This document shows, piece after piece, positions 17,577 through 26,653 of a stretch of 64,000 bases of DNA. A model generated the notes under the pieces. It was given only the letters and a program-made list of their open reading frames with translations, was not told the origin of the DNA and searched no databases. The position numbers were made by a program, and so were the translations under genes. Source of the stretch: Plantibacter sp. PA-3-X8 (GTDB lineage Bacteria > Actinomycetota > Actinomycetes > Actinomycetales > Microbacteriaceae); the NCBI RefSeq assembly GCF_003856975.1, contig NZ_CP033107.1, forward strand, positions 1,798,001 through 1,862,000, in the 5' to 3' direction. How positions within the stretch are numbered: position 1 is the stretch's first letter; each line of letters begins with the position of its first letter.

Positions 17577-18584
17577 GTGAACGACGTCCGACCCCCGCTC
17601 CACCCGTCCGTCGCCGCCCTCCGGAAGGCGGTGCGCGACGCGATCGCGGGCACGGCGCCCACGGCGTCGCGTGACGTCGCCGGTGCCGACCTGCTCGTCG
17701 CACTGAGCGGCGGTGCGGACTCGCTCGCGCTCGCCGCCGCGACCGCGTTCGAAGCCGGAAAGGTCGGTCTGCGGGCCGGCGCCGTGATCGTCGACCACGG
17801 ACTGCAGCCGGGCTCGGCGGACGTCGCGGCGCGTGCCGCGGACCAGGCGCGTGCCCTCGGGCTCGACCCCGTCCTCGTCCGGGTCGTCGAGGTGGGCTCC
17901 GAGGGTGGACCGGAGGCCGCGGCACGGGCGGCCCGGTACACCGCACTCGACGCCGCGCGAGTCGAGGTCGGCGCGTCCCTGGTGCTGCTCGCGCACACCC
18001 TCGACGACCAGGCGGAGACCGTCCTCCTCGGCCTCGCTCGCGGGTCCGGAACCGGCAGCCTCCAGGGGATGGCGCCCGTCTCCGGTGCGCTCCTCCGACC
18101 CCTGCTCGGGATCCGGCGCTCCCAGACCCGCGAGGCGTGCGCTGCCGAAGGACTCGAACCGTGGCACGACCCGCACAACACCGACGACGCCTACGCGCGG
18201 GTCCGGGTCCGGGAACGGGTCCTGCCGGTGCTCGAGGCGGAGCTCGGGCCGGGGATCGCCGAGGCCCTCGCCCGCACCGCCGACGCCGCCCGGGAGGACG
18301 CGGAAGCGTTCGAGGAGATGATCGAGGAGACCATCGAGGAGCTCGTCGAGCACGCCGAGGCCGGGATCTCCGTCAGTGCCGGCGCACTCGCGGCCAACCC
18401 TGCAGCGCTCCGCCAGCGGATCATCCGGCACATCGTGCAGAGCGAGTTCGGCGTCTCGCTCACGCGGTCGCAGACGATCGAGGTCGCGCGGCTCGTCACC
18501 GATTGGGCGGGCCAGGGTCCGATCGATCTGCCCGGCCTGACGGCGTCCCGACACGCGGGACGCATCGTCTTCGCGGCCCGCTGA
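17577..18584 (+). CDS. tilS: tRNA(Ile)-lysidine synthase
   Basis: A 335-residue TilS. The PP-loop SGGADS (about residues 44-49) binds ATP, followed by the conserved IVDHGLQPGS and HTLDDQAETVLLGLARGSG segments. It adds lysine to the wobble C of the CAU-anticodon tRNA-Ile, so the tRNA reads AUA. The protein is at the short end for the family and appears to lack the full C-terminal domains of the E. coli enzyme, as in other actinobacteria. The GTG at 17577 is chosen because TAGCGT ends 7 nt before it. It is followed by hpt, the usual tilS-hpt-ftsH order. Confidence 0.94.
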   Translation: MNDVRPPLHPSVAALRKAVRDAIAGTAPTASRDVAGADLLVALSGGADSLALAAATAFEAGKVGLRAGAVIVDHGLQPGSADVAARAADQARALGLDPVLVRVVEVGSEGGPEAAARAARYTALDAARVEVGASLVLLAHTLDDQAETVLLGLARGSGTGSLQGMAPVSGALLRPLLGIRRSQTREACAAEGLEPWHDPHNTDDAYARVRVRERVLPVLEAELGPGIAEALARTADAAREDAEAFEEMIEETIEELVEHAEAGISVSAGALAANPAALRQRIIRHIVQSEFGVSLTRSQTIEVARLVTDWAGQGPIDLPGLTASRHAGRIVFAAR

Positions 18585-18646
18585 CCGCCGGGCTCTCCGA
18601 GCAGGAGGCGCACGGGCTTCCGGGTCATCTCGCATACACTCGACGC

Positions 18647-19198
18647 ATGGAGCAGAGCGACATTTCCGACGACCTCACGACCATCCTCGTCACCGAGCAG
18701 GAGATCCGCGACAAGCTCGCCGAACTCGCCCGGCAGATCGAGACCGACTACGCCGGGAAGGACGTCCTGCTCGTCGGCGTGCTGAAGGGTGCGGTCATGG
18801 TCATGGCCGACCTCGCGCGCGAACTCCGCATCCCGCTCTCGATGGACTGGATGGCCGTCAGCTCGTACGGCGCCGGCACGAAGTCGAGCGGTGTCGTCCA
18901 GATCCGCAAGGACCTCGACGCCGACCTCACGGGCCGCCACGTCCTGATCGTCGAGGACATCATCGACTCCGGCCTCACCCTCTCCTGGCTGCTCGAGAAC
19001 TTCGCCTCGCGCGGAGCCGCGTCCATCGAGGTCTGCGCGCTCCTCCGCAAGCCCGAGGCCGCCAAGGTGCACGTCGAGTGCAAGTACGTCGGTTTCGACA
19101 TCCCGAACGACTTCGTCGTCGGGTACGGTCTCGACTTCGACGAGAAGTACCGTAACCTCCGCGACGTCGGCGTCCTCGCCCCGCACGTCTACGCCTGA
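18647..19198 (+). CDS. hpt: Hypoxanthine phosphoribosyltransferase
   Basis: A 183-residue purine salvage enzyme converting hypoxanthine or guanine plus PRPP to IMP or GMP. The PRPP-binding loop VEDIIDSGLTLS (about 102-113) and the metal- and base-contacting VVGYGLDFDEKYRN near the C-terminus are intact. The reading frame is open well upstream inside tilS, but the ATG at 18647 matches the family N-terminus and has TACACT (18635-18640) ending exactly 6 nt before it, predicting a leaderless transcript independent of tilS. Confidence 0.96.
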   Translation: MEQSDISDDLTTILVTEQEIRDKLAELARQIETDYAGKDVLLVGVLKGAVMVMADLARELRIPLSMDWMAVSSYGAGTKSSGVVQIRKDLDADLTGRHVLIVEDIIDSGLTLSWLLENFASRGAASIEVCALLRKPEAAKVHVECKYVGFDIPNDFVVGYGLDFDEKYRNLRDVGVLAPHVYA

Positions 19199-19274
19199 AC
19201 CACTCCACCGACCTCACACCGCACCCCCGTTAAGCCCACGGCAAACACAGGGGAGGCATCCAGCGGCGAGGGGG

Positions 19275-19280
19275 TAGCCT
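19275..19280 (+). promoter_or_regulatory. Putative -10 box of the ftsH-fol operon
   Basis: TAGCCT 72 nt before the ftsH start suggests a transcript start near 19287 and a 5' UTR of about 65 nt. No Shine-Dalgarno is seen right before the ftsH ATG. I found no folate-type riboswitch in the UTR. Confidence 0.45.
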
Positions 19281-19352
19281 GATTTCCGACGCGGCTCCGC
19301 CCGTCGACCCCTCCTGCAGAAAGGGAACGGGCCAGCCCCGGCCTCTCAACTT

Positions 19353-21371
19353 ATGAACGTCAAGCGTCTCTTCAAGGGTCCCATCCCGTACCTCATCATC
19401 GCCGCCCTGGTCTTCTGGATCGGCATCAGCCTGATGAGCATGAACGGCTTCCGTGAGGTCTCCACGCAAGAGGGTCTCGCCTTCCTCGAGAAGGGTCAGG
19501 TCAAGGAGGCCGTCATCACCGACGGCGACCAGCGAGTCGACCTCACGCTGACGAAGGCGGACGACGAGTTCGGCAAGCAGGTGCAGTTCTACTACGTCGG
19601 CGCCCGTGCGGCCGACGTGGTCGAGGCCGTCGACGCCGCAGACCCGTCCGGTGGCTACAACGACAAGGTGCCCCAGCCGAGCTGGCTCCTGTCGATGCTC
19701 GGACTCCTCCTCCCGCTGCTCCTCATCGGTGTCTTCTTCTGGCTCATGCTCTCCGGCATGCAGGGCGGCGGCAACAAGGTCATGCAGTTCGGCAAGTCGA
19801 AGGCGAAGCTCGTCTCGAAGGAGTCGCCGAAGGTGACCTTCGACGACGTCGCCGGTGCCGACGAGGCGATCGAGGAGCTCGAGGAGATCAAGGACTTCCT
19901 CAAGGAGCCCGCGAAGTTCCAGGCCGTCGGTGCGCGCATCCCGAAGGGCGTCCTGCTGTACGGCCCTCCCGGAACGGGCAAGACGCTCCTCGCCCGCGCC
20001 GTCGCCGGTGAAGCCGGCGTGCCGTTCTACTCGATCTCCGGTTCCGACTTCGTCGAGATGTTCGTCGGTGTCGGTGCGAGCCGCGTCCGCGACCTCTTCC
20101 AGCAGGCCAAGGAGAACTCGCCCGCGATCATCTTCGTCGACGAGATCGACGCCGTCGGTCGCCACCGCGGTGCCGGCATGGGCGGCGGACACGACGAGCG
20201 CGAGCAGACCCTCAACCAGCTGCTCGTCGAGATGGACGGCTTCGACGTCAAGACGAACGTCATCCTGATCGCCGCGACCAACCGCCCCGACATCCTCGAC
20301 CCCGCGCTCCTGCGCCCGGGTCGCTTCGACCGCCAGATCGGCGTCGACGCCCCCGACCTCGCAGGCCGAAAGAAGATCCTCGAGGTGCACGGCAAGGGCA
20401 AGCCGCTCGCCGCGAGCGTCGACCTCGAGGTCGTCGCCCGCAAGTCGCCCGGGTTCACCGGTGCCGACCTCGCCAACGTCCTCAACGAGGCCGCGCTGCT
20501 CACGGCGCGCTCCAACGCCCAGCTGATCGACAACCGCGCTCTCGACGAGGCCATCGACCGCGTCATCGCCGGCCCGCAGCGCCGCACGCGCGTCATGCGC
20601 GAGCAGGAGAAGCTCATCACCGCCTACCACGAGGGCGGGCACGCGCTCGCTGCGGCGGCGATGAACAACACCGACCCGGTCACGAAGGTCACGATCCTCC
20701 CGCGCGGCCGTGCCCTCGGCTACACGATGGTCCTGCCCCTCGAAGACAAGTACTCCGTCACGCGCAACGAGCTGCTCGACCAGCTCGCCTACGCGATGGG
20801 CGGCCGCGTCGCCGAGGAGCTCGTGTTCCACGACCCGACCACGGGTGCGTCGAACGACATCGAGAAGGCCACGGGCATCGCTCGCAAGATGGTCACCGAG
20901 TACGGCATGACCACCGATGTCGGTGCCGTCAAGCTCGGGCAGTCCTCGGGCGAGATGTTCCTCGGCCGCGACATGGGCCACCAGCGCGACTACTCGGAGG
21001 AGATCGCGCAGCGGGTCGACGCCCAGGTCCGCGAGCTCATCGAGGCCGCACACGACGAAGCCTGGCAGGTCATCACGACCAACCGGGCCGTGCTCGACCG
21101 CCTCGCCGCCGAGCTGATGGAGAAGGAGACCCTCGACCACAACCAGCTGGCCGAGATCTTCAAGGACGTCAAGAAGCTCCCGCCGCGCCCCGTCTGGCTG
21201 TCCAGCAAGAAGCGTCCCGTCGGGTCGGGTTCGGCCGTCGGTTCCGCATCGTTCACCGCACCCATCGACTCCGGTGCGGCAGACGGCGGCGTGAGCTCGG
21301 AGCCCGAGCCCGAGGCTCCCGTGAAGCCCAAGCGCACCCGCGCGACGAAGCCGCGACCGGCGACCGCCTAG
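19353..21371 (+). CDS. ftsH: ATP-dependent zinc metalloprotease FtsH
   Basis: A 672-residue membrane AAA protease. Two transmembrane helices (about 9-27 and 110-132) flank a small external domain. The AAA module has Walker A GPPGTGKT (from about residue 204), Walker B IIFVDEID and the second region of homology ending LRPGRFDRQ. The peptidase site is HEGGH (about 426-430), which satisfies HExxH, with the third zinc ligand region downstream. The C-terminus (about 620-672) is low-complexity and charged. It degrades misfolded and short-lived membrane and soluble proteins. It is the first gene of a tightly packed run into folate synthesis; folE begins 5 nt after its stop. Confidence 0.97.
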   Translation: MNVKRLFKGPIPYLIIAALVFWIGISLMSMNGFREVSTQEGLAFLEKGQVKEAVITDGDQRVDLTLTKADDEFGKQVQFYYVGARAADVVEAVDAADPSGGYNDKVPQPSWLLSMLGLLLPLLLIGVFFWLMLSGMQGGGNKVMQFGKSKAKLVSKESPKVTFDDVAGADEAIEELEEIKDFLKEPAKFQAVGARIPKGVLLYGPPGTGKTLLARAVAGEAGVPFYSISGSDFVEMFVGVGASRVRDLFQQAKENSPAIIFVDEIDAVGRHRGAGMGGGHDEREQTLNQLLVEMDGFDVKTNVILIAATNRPDILDPALLRPGRFDRQIGVDAPDLAGRKKILEVHGKGKPLAASVDLEVVARKSPGFTGADLANVLNEAALLTARSNAQLIDNRALDEAIDRVIAGPQRRTRVMREQEKLITAYHEGGHALAAAAMNNTDPVTKVTILPRGRALGYTMVLPLEDKYSVTRNELLDQLAYAMGGRVAEELVFHDPTTGASNDIEKATGIARKMVTEYGMTTDVGAVKLGQSSGEMFLGRDMGHQRDYSEEIAQRVDAQVRELIEAAHDEAWQVITTNRAVLDRLAAELMEKETLDHNQLAEIFKDVKKLPPRPVWLSSKKRPVGSGSAVGSASFTAPIDSGAADGGVSSEPEPEAPVKPKRTRATKPRPATA

Positions 21372-21376
21372 CCCGC

Positions 21377-22039
21377 ATGACCCACGGCGAGCACACCGCG
21401 GACGACGCGGTCGCAGCCGCGCAGGCCGAGCCCGATCAGGGCTCGGCCTCGCGGTCGTCCGTGGACCGCGAGCGGATCGCCGCAGCGGTCCTCGAGATCC
21501 TCGAGGCGATCGGCGAGGACCCCTCCCGCGACGGCCTCGCCGACACCCCGACGCGTGTCGCCGATGCGTACGCCGAGTTCTTCGGTGGCGTCGGTCAGGA
21601 CGCCGGTGTGCACCTGGCGCGCCCCATCCCGATCGAGGAGGGCGCGACCAGCGACGTCGTGCTCGTCCGCGACATCGCCTTCCGTTCCGTCTGCGAGCAC
21701 CACCTGCTCCCGTTCCTCGGCACGGCGCACATCGCCTACCTGCCCGACGAACTCGTCATCGGACTCGGTGCCCTGCCGAAGCTCGTCGACACACTCGCCT
21801 CGCGCCCGCAGGTCCAGGAGCGCCTCAGCGAGCAGATCGCCGACACCCTCGTCGAACGGCTCGCGCCCCGCGGCGTCCTCGTCGTGCTCCAGGCCGCACA
21901 CGGCTGCGTCTCGATGCGCGGGTCACGCCAGCTGACGAGCACCACCGTCACCATCGCCAGCCGTGGAGCCCTGGCCGATCCGGCTGCACGGGCCGAGCTG
22001 ATGGTCCTGATCGGCGCGTCCGCCGACCAGGCGGGGTGA
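21377..22039 (+). CDS. folE: GTP cyclohydrolase I
   Basis: A 220-residue type I GTP cyclohydrolase that opens GTP to 7,8-dihydroneopterin triphosphate, the first step of folate synthesis. Zinc-binding Cys and His are in CEHHLLPF and the later HGCVSMRG, with the substrate site around IGLGALPKLVD. The first 28 residues are acidic, variable and probably disordered. It begins 5 nt after ftsH, and folP starts 4 nt after it, so the genes are likely to be co-transcribed. Confidence 0.97.
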   Translation: MTHGEHTADDAVAAAQAEPDQGSASRSSVDRERIAAAVLEILEAIGEDPSRDGLADTPTRVADAYAEFFGGVGQDAGVHLARPIPIEEGATSDVVLVRDIAFRSVCEHHLLPFLGTAHIAYLPDELVIGLGALPKLVDTLASRPQVQERLSEQIADTLVERLAPRGVLVVLQAAHGCVSMRGSRQLTSTTVTIASRGALADPAARAELMVLIGASADQAG

Positions 22040-22043
22040 TCGC

Positions 22044-22847
22044 ATGTTCCAGATCATGGGCGTCGTCAACGTCACCCCCGACTCGTTCAGCGACGGCGGC
22101 CGGTACCTGGACGTCGACGACGCCGTCGCCCACGGGCTCGAGCTCATCGCGGCCGGCGCGACCATCATCGATGTCGGCGGCGAATCGACCCGGCCCGGTG
22201 CCGCCCGGGTCGACACCCGCGAGGAGCAGCACCGGGTCGCACCCGTCATCGCCGCACTGGCCGCCGCTGGTGCGCGAGTGAGTATCGACACGATGAACGC
22301 GGAGACCGCCCGTGCCGCGGCCGATGCCGGTGCCTCGATCATCAACGACGTCTCCGGTGGCCTCGCCGACGATCGCATGCCGGGCGTCATGGCGGCGTCC
22401 GGTCTCGATTGCGTCATCAGCCATTGGCGCGGGCACTCGGCCGACATGGCGAGCCGCGCCACCTACACCGACGCGGCGGTCGACGTCGCTCGGGAACTCG
22501 ACGACCGGGTGACGACCCTCCGCGGTCAGGGCGTCGACCCCGGCCGGATCGTCGTCGATCCCGGCCTGGGGTTCTCCAAGCACGCCGAGCACAACTGGCG
22601 CATCCTCGCCCGACTCGACCTGCTGCGCGAGCTCGGGTACCCGGTGCTGGTGGGTGCGTCCCGCAAGCGGTTCATCGGAGCGCTCCTCCCCGAGGACGCC
22701 CGGATGGAGGCGCGCGACCTGCCGAGCGCCGTGGTGAGCGTGCTGGCCGCGCAGGCCGGAGCCTGGGGTGTGCGCGTCCACGACGTCGCCGCAACCAGAC
22801 TCGCTCTCGATACCCTCGATGCATGGCAAGGTGGAGCCGATGACTGA
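22044..22847 (+). CDS. folP: Dihydropteroate synthase
   Basis: A 267-residue enzyme condensing p-aminobenzoate with hydroxymethyldihydropterin pyrophosphate; it is the sulfonamide target. Signatures are visible: MGVVNVTPDSFSDGG at the N-terminus, DVGGESTRPGA, the SIDT and NDVSGG strands, DPGLGFSKH and GASRKRFIG. The ATG at 22044 starts only two residues before the first conserved strand, typical of the family. Its stop overlaps the folB start by 8 nt. Confidence 0.97.
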   Translation: MFQIMGVVNVTPDSFSDGGRYLDVDDAVAHGLELIAAGATIIDVGGESTRPGAARVDTREEQHRVAPVIAALAAAGARVSIDTMNAETARAAADAGASIINDVSGGLADDRMPGVMAASGLDCVISHWRGHSADMASRATYTDAAVDVARELDDRVTTLRGQGVDPGRIVVDPGLGFSKHAEHNWRILARLDLLRELGYPVLVGASRKRFIGALLPEDARMEARDLPSAVVSVLAAQAGAWGVRVHDVAATRLALDTLDAWQGGADD

Positions 22848-23229
22848 TTCGATCACCCTCACGGGCCTGCGTGCGTTCGCGCACCACGGCGTCTTCGACT
22901 TCGAGCGCGAGGCCGGACAGGAGTTCGTCATCGACGTCACCGTGTCGCTCGACCTCCGCCCGGCCGCCGGCGGCGACGAGCTCGGCGCGACCATGCACTA
23001 CGGCGAGCTCGCCGAGGCGGTCGTCGCGGCCGTGGAGCGCGACCCGGTCGACCTCATCGAGACCGTGGCCGAGCGCATCGCCGACGTGGTGCTCGCGAAC
23101 GAGCGCGCGGAGGCGGTCCGGGTCACCGTGCACAAGCCGAGCGCCCCCATCACGGTGCCCTTCGCGGACGTGGCGGTGACGATCGAGCGCACCCAGGCCG
23201 ACCGCACGCAGGCCGGGCGGGCCGTCTGA
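22840..23229 (+). CDS. folB: Dihydroneopterin aldolase
   Basis: A 129-residue aldolase converting 7,8-dihydroneopterin to 6-hydroxymethyl-dihydropterin and glycolaldehyde. Conserved features include GLRAFAHHGVFDFERE, YGELAEAV, the catalytic Glu in LIETVAERIAD and a late HKPSAPI (Lys). The reading frame extends upstream inside folP, but the ATG at 22840 has AGGTGGAG just before it and gives the standard length. It overlaps folP by 8 nt, and its stop shares a base with the folK start. Confidence 0.96.
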   Translation: MTDSITLTGLRAFAHHGVFDFEREAGQEFVIDVTVSLDLRPAAGGDELGATMHYGELAEAVVAAVERDPVDLIETVAERIADVVLANERAEAVRVTVHKPSAPITVPFADVAVTIERTQADRTQAGRAV

Positions 23230-23789
23230 TGGTCTCGCGCACACCGATCCACGACCCCGCCCGTCGGCCCGGACCACCGAAGCCGCGCGCCGTCTGGGCC
23301 GTCGTGGCCATCGGGGCCAACCTGGGGGACCGCCGCGGGACGATCGCACAGGCGGTGGACGACCTCGCCGCCGTCGACGGGGTGCTCGAGGTGCGGCCGT
23401 CGCCGCTCGTCTCGAGCGCGGCCGTCAAGTCGTCCGGTGTCGACGAGTCGGCTCCGGCCTACCTCAACGGTGTCGCTGCCGTCCGCACCCGCCTCCAGCC
23501 GCACGCGCTCCTCGACGAACTCCAGCGGATCGAACTCGCGCACGGCCGCGTCCGCGAGGAACGCTGGGGCGATCGGACGCTCGACCTCGACCTCGTCGCC
23601 TACGACGACGAGACGATCGACGACGAACGCCTCACGGTCCCGCACCCGCGAGCCGCCGAGCGCGGGTTCGTCGTCGTGCCCTGGCTGCTCCTCGACCCCG
23701 ACGCGACGCTGCCCGGTGTCGGCCGCCTCGACACCCTCGCGGCCGCCAAGGACGGTTCCGTGGTCCCCGACGACGGCACGCACCCGTGA
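23229..23789 (+). CDS. folK: HPPK: hydroxymethyl-dihydropterin pyrophosphokinase
   Basis: A 186-residue HPPK that transfers pyrophosphate from ATP to 6-hydroxymethyl-dihydropterin, producing the FolP substrate. The signature RWGDRTLDLDL is intact, with GANLGDRRG near the start and PHPRAAERGFV after the active-site strand. About 25 extra residues at the N-terminus are rich in Pro and Arg. The ATG overlaps the folB stop (TGATG), and its own stop overlaps the following GTG start, showing tight coupling. Confidence 0.96.
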   Translation: MVSRTPIHDPARRPGPPKPRAVWAVVAIGANLGDRRGTIAQAVDDLAAVDGVLEVRPSPLVSSAAVKSSGVDESAPAYLNGVAAVRTRLQPHALLDELQRIELAHGRVREERWGDRTLDLDLVAYDDETIDDERLTVPHPRAAERGFVVVPWLLLDPDATLPGVGRLDTLAAAKDGSVVPDDGTHP

Positions 23790-24265
23790 CCCGCACCACC
23801 GCGACACCGCTCATCGTCCTCGCCGGGGTGGGCGTCGTCTTCGGCTTCCTCGTCGAGGTCGCGATGGTCTCCGGCGGACGCGCGTCGATCATCCCGCCCG
23901 TCACCCTCGCGGTCTCGCTCGTGGCGGTCGCGATCATCCTCATCGCCCTGTCCTGGCCGATCCGCCGCAGCACGACCGGTCGCGCCACCCGTCGGATCGA
24001 TCCGTTCCGCGCCATGCGGGTCGCCGCGCTCGCGAAGGCCTCGAGCCATGCGGGCTCCCTGGTGGCCGGGGCGACCGTCGGGATCCTGCTCTTCGTCCTG
24101 ACCCGCCCGATCCTGCCCGCGATAGGCTCGTTGTGGCTGGTGATCGCGTCCATCGTGGGATCCGTCGCACTCGTCGCCGCCGCCTTGGTGGCCGAGTGGT
24201 TCTGCACCGTTCCGAAGGATGATGATGACGACGCCGCACCCGGGGGAGCCCCGTCCCACACCTGA
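23786..24265 (+). CDS. DUF3180 membrane protein
   Basis: A 159-residue integral membrane protein with four hydrophobic segments in two hairpins and the conserved stretch RAMRVAALAKASSHAG between them, as in the DUF3180 family found right after folK in many actinobacteria. The C-terminus is a short acidic tail (DDDDD). The function is not known. The GTG at 23786 overlaps the folK stop by 4 nt (GTGA), and its 3' end overlaps the next gene by about 40 nt, so its place in the operon is clear. Confidence 0.85.
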   Translation: MTRTTATPLIVLAGVGVVFGFLVEVAMVSGGRASIIPPVTLAVSLVAVAIILIALSWPIRRSTTGRATRRIDPFRAMRVAALAKASSHAGSLVAGATVGILLFVLTRPILPAIGSLWLVIASIVGSVALVAAALVAEWFCTVPKDDDDDAAPGGAPSHT

Positions 24266-24836
24266 TCAGCCCGCCGAGCGGCCGCTGATCGAGACGCCGC
24301 TGGAGGAGCTGTCGTCGCCGGAGACGGTCCAGGCCGACCCTGCGGAGCAGAGCGGCAAGCGGCTGGAACTGCCTGATGCCGAGTGGCGACGCGTGAGTCG
24401 CAAGCTCATCGCCGTCGAGTTCATCTCCGAGGGCGCCGGCCTCGTGCTCGTCACGGCGGCCGTGGTCTTCGTCGCGCTCGTCTGGGACTGGACCTGGATC
24501 TGGTGGCCGTTCGCCGCCTTCGCCGTGATCTCCCTGACCGCCGCGGCGTTCATCCCTCGTCGCATCCGATCGATCGGGTACCAACTGCGCGCGGACGATC
24601 TGTTGTTCCGCCGAGGGATCATGTGGCAGCGCTTCGTCGCCGTGCCGTACGGGCGCATGCAGCTCGTCGACATCAACCGCGGGCCCCTCTCGCGGGCGTT
24701 CGGCCTCGCCGACCTCAAGTTCGTGACCGCCTCCGCCTCGACCGGAGTGGTGATCAACGGGTTGCCGGAAGCCGAGGCTGAGGGGCTGCGCGACCATCTG
24801 GTCGCCGTGGCGGAGAGCCGGCGGACCGGACTGTGA
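24225..24836 (+). CDS. Bacterial PH (bPH2) domain membrane protein, YdbS-like
   Basis: A roughly 203-residue protein with a disordered acidic N-terminus (about 1-55), two transmembrane helices (about 65-105) and a bPH2 domain, seen in YQLRADDLLFRRGIMWQR and VPYGRMQLVDINRGPLSRA. Three ATG codons stand in tandem (24219, 24222, 24225). The third has GAAGG at the best distance and is used here, but any could serve. It pairs with the larger bPH2 protein that follows, like YdbS/YdbT of Bacillus. The pair is membrane-associated and of uncertain function. Confidence 0.85.
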   Translation: MTTPHPGEPRPTPDQPAERPLIETPLEELSSPETVQADPAEQSGKRLELPDAEWRRVSRKLIAVEFISEGAGLVLVTAAVVFVALVWDWTWIWWPFAAFAVISLTAAAFIPRRIRSIGYQLRADDLLFRRGIMWQRFVAVPYGRMQLVDINRGPLSRAFGLADLKFVTASASTGVVINGLPEAEAEGLRDHLVAVAESRRTGL

Positions 24837-26653
24837 GCGAGCACCAGGCGGCAGGACCGCCGGAGCGGTTCCAGGCTCCGGCCGCGGGTCCTCGGGTGAA
24901 GCCGACAGCCGAGGCGATCGTCCCACGGGTGGCCGGACAGATTCTCGTCGACGGGCAGTGGCACCGGCTGCACCCGGCGACGCCGTTGCTCCGAGGCGGG
25001 ATCGCGTTCGTCGCCATCCTCGGCATCGTCATCGCGAACCTCCGCGAGCGGCTCATCGAGTTCTTCATCCCCGCCCCGGGGATGGAGCAGCCGACCGACC
25101 CGATCGACTACATCCTCAACCACGGCTTCGTCGGGTGGGTGCTCCTCGCGATCGCCGTCGGGCTCATCGTGGTCATCGCCGTGTTCTGGTTCTCATGGCG
25201 CATGCACACGTTCCGGGTGACCGACGAGGCGGTGGAGGTGCGCAGCGGGATCCTGTTCCGCACGAACCGCAAAGCCAAGCTCGACCGCATCCAGGGCGTC
25301 TCCATCGAGAAGCCGCTCCTCGCCAGGCTCATCGGGGCCTCCCGCATCAACGTGAGCGTCGCGGGCCAGGACGCGAACGTCAAACTCGAGTACCTGTACG
25401 GCGCCGACGCCGACGGCCTCCGCCGGGACGTCCTCACGCTCGCGAGCGGGGTGAAGCTCGCCGAACGCCGGCAGACCGCCGCAGCCGGCGACCCGGCCGA
25501 CCCGACCCCGCCGCCGCAATCGGTACCCGACGGCGCCGGCGGGGTGTCCCGGTTCGTCACCGAGCGCGTCGACGACTTCATCTCGCCCGAACTCGACCCG
25601 GAGGAGGCGGTGCCGGACTCCGTCGTGCGATTGACGCTCGGACGCCTGGTCGGATCCACGCTGCTCAGCCCGTTCACCGTGATCGTCCTGATCTCGGTCG
25701 TGGCCGGCGTCGTGCTCCTCGTCAACGGGCTGGACTGGGCCTGGTTCTGGCTCGTCCCGATGGTGCTGAGTCTCGGGGCCTTCGTCTGGTCGAGCGTGAC
25801 GAAGTCGCTGCGCTACAGCATCGCCGCGACGGCCTCGGGCGTCCGCATCGGCTTCGGGCTCTTCTCGACGACGAACGACACCGTCCCGCCCGGGCGGATC
25901 CACGCGATCGAGGTGTCACAGCCCATCATCTGGCGCCCGTTCGGCTGGTGGCGGGTCCGGATCAACAAGGCCGGCCTGTCACTGGAGCAGGCTGCCCGGG
26001 GTGCGACGAGCAACACGGTGTTGCCGGTCGGGTCGCTCGTGGACGCCGCCCAGGTCGTGGAGCTGATGCTCGCGGGCCGCATCGACGGCAGTGCCTGGGC
26101 ACCCCTGCAGTCGGCTCTCGCCACGCGTGACGGCGTCGGTTTCGTGGGTTCGCCCCGCCGCTCGCGATGGATCAACTGGTTCTCCTGGCGTCGTACCGGC
26201 TACGCCCTGCGCGACGGGATGCTGCTGTTCCGGCAAGGGGTGGTCTGGCGCAAGCTCCACATCCTCCCGCTCGCACGCCTGCAGAGCATCCGGATCGACC
26301 AGGGGCCGCTCCTGCGCGCGCTCGACCTCGCCTCCGCGACCGCGCACACGGTCCCTGGCCCGGTGATCGCCAAGCTCCCGGCCATGGCCCGCGACGAGGC
26401 GGTGCGGATGTTCGACGCGGCGTCGGCGGCGATCGTGGTCGCGCAGTCGACCGACCGCAGCCACCGGTGGGCGAGCTTCGACCCCGAGCACCAGCCCGAC
26501 GAGGCGCAGGCGACGGCGCCCTACCTCGATGAGCCGGTGGCGCAGTCCGGCACCGAACCGACGACGCGGGCGCACGCCGAGCCGTGGCAGGAGCAGCGCC
26601 CGGCACCGTCCGTGCCGTTCCCGACGACCGACCAGGACCGGAGGGCCACGTGA
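24833..26653 (+). CDS. Large bPH2-domain membrane protein, YdbT-like
   Basis: A 606-residue membrane protein with three repeats of a two-helix membrane unit followed by a bPH2 domain. The bPH2 copies are recognisable at FRVTDEAVEVRSGILFR, YSIAATASGVRIGFGLFS and YALRDGMLLFRQGVVWRK. The typical later motif, (L/V)xRLQSIRIDQGPLLRAL, appears in the third copy, and RKAKLDRIQGVSIEKPLLA in the first. The C-terminal 80 residues are low-complexity. The GTG at 24833 overlaps the previous stop (GTGA). Homologous YdbS/YdbT proteins are linked to membrane stress, but no reaction is known. Confidence 0.85.
   Translation: MSEHQAAGPPERFQAPAAGPRVKPTAEAIVPRVAGQILVDGQWHRLHPATPLLRGGIAFVAILGIVIANLRERLIEFFIPAPGMEQPTDPIDYILNHGFVGWVLLAIAVGLIVVIAVFWFSWRMHTFRVTDEAVEVRSGILFRTNRKAKLDRIQGVSIEKPLLARLIGASRINVSVAGQDANVKLEYLYGADADGLRRDVLTLASGVKLAERRQTAAAGDPADPTPPPQSVPDGAGGVSRFVTERVDDFISPELDPEEAVPDSVVRLTLGRLVGSTLLSPFTVIVLISVVAGVVLLVNGLDWAWFWLVPMVLSLGAFVWSSVTKSLRYSIAATASGVRIGFGLFSTTNDTVPPGRIHAIEVSQPIIWRPFGWWRVRINKAGLSLEQAARGATSNTVLPVGSLVDAAQVVELMLAGRIDGSAWAPLQSALATRDGVGFVGSPRRSRWINWFSWRRTGYALRDGMLLFRQGVVWRKLHILPLARLQSIRIDQGPLLRALDLASATAHTVPGPVIAKLPAMARDEAVRMFDAASAAIVVAQSTDRSHRWASFDPEHQPDEAQATAPYLDEPVAQSGTEPTTRAHAEPWQEQRPAPSVPFPTTDQDRRAT

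Noticed and set aside
19281..19352. Folate or purine riboswitch in the ftsH leader
   Set aside because: The leader is only about 65 nt and shows no tetrahydrofolate-riboswitch-like conserved core; no structure was found.
19230..21140. Minus-strand open frame opposite ftsH
   Set aside because: Shadow of ftsH in the complementary frame; no ribosome site and no recognisable protein.
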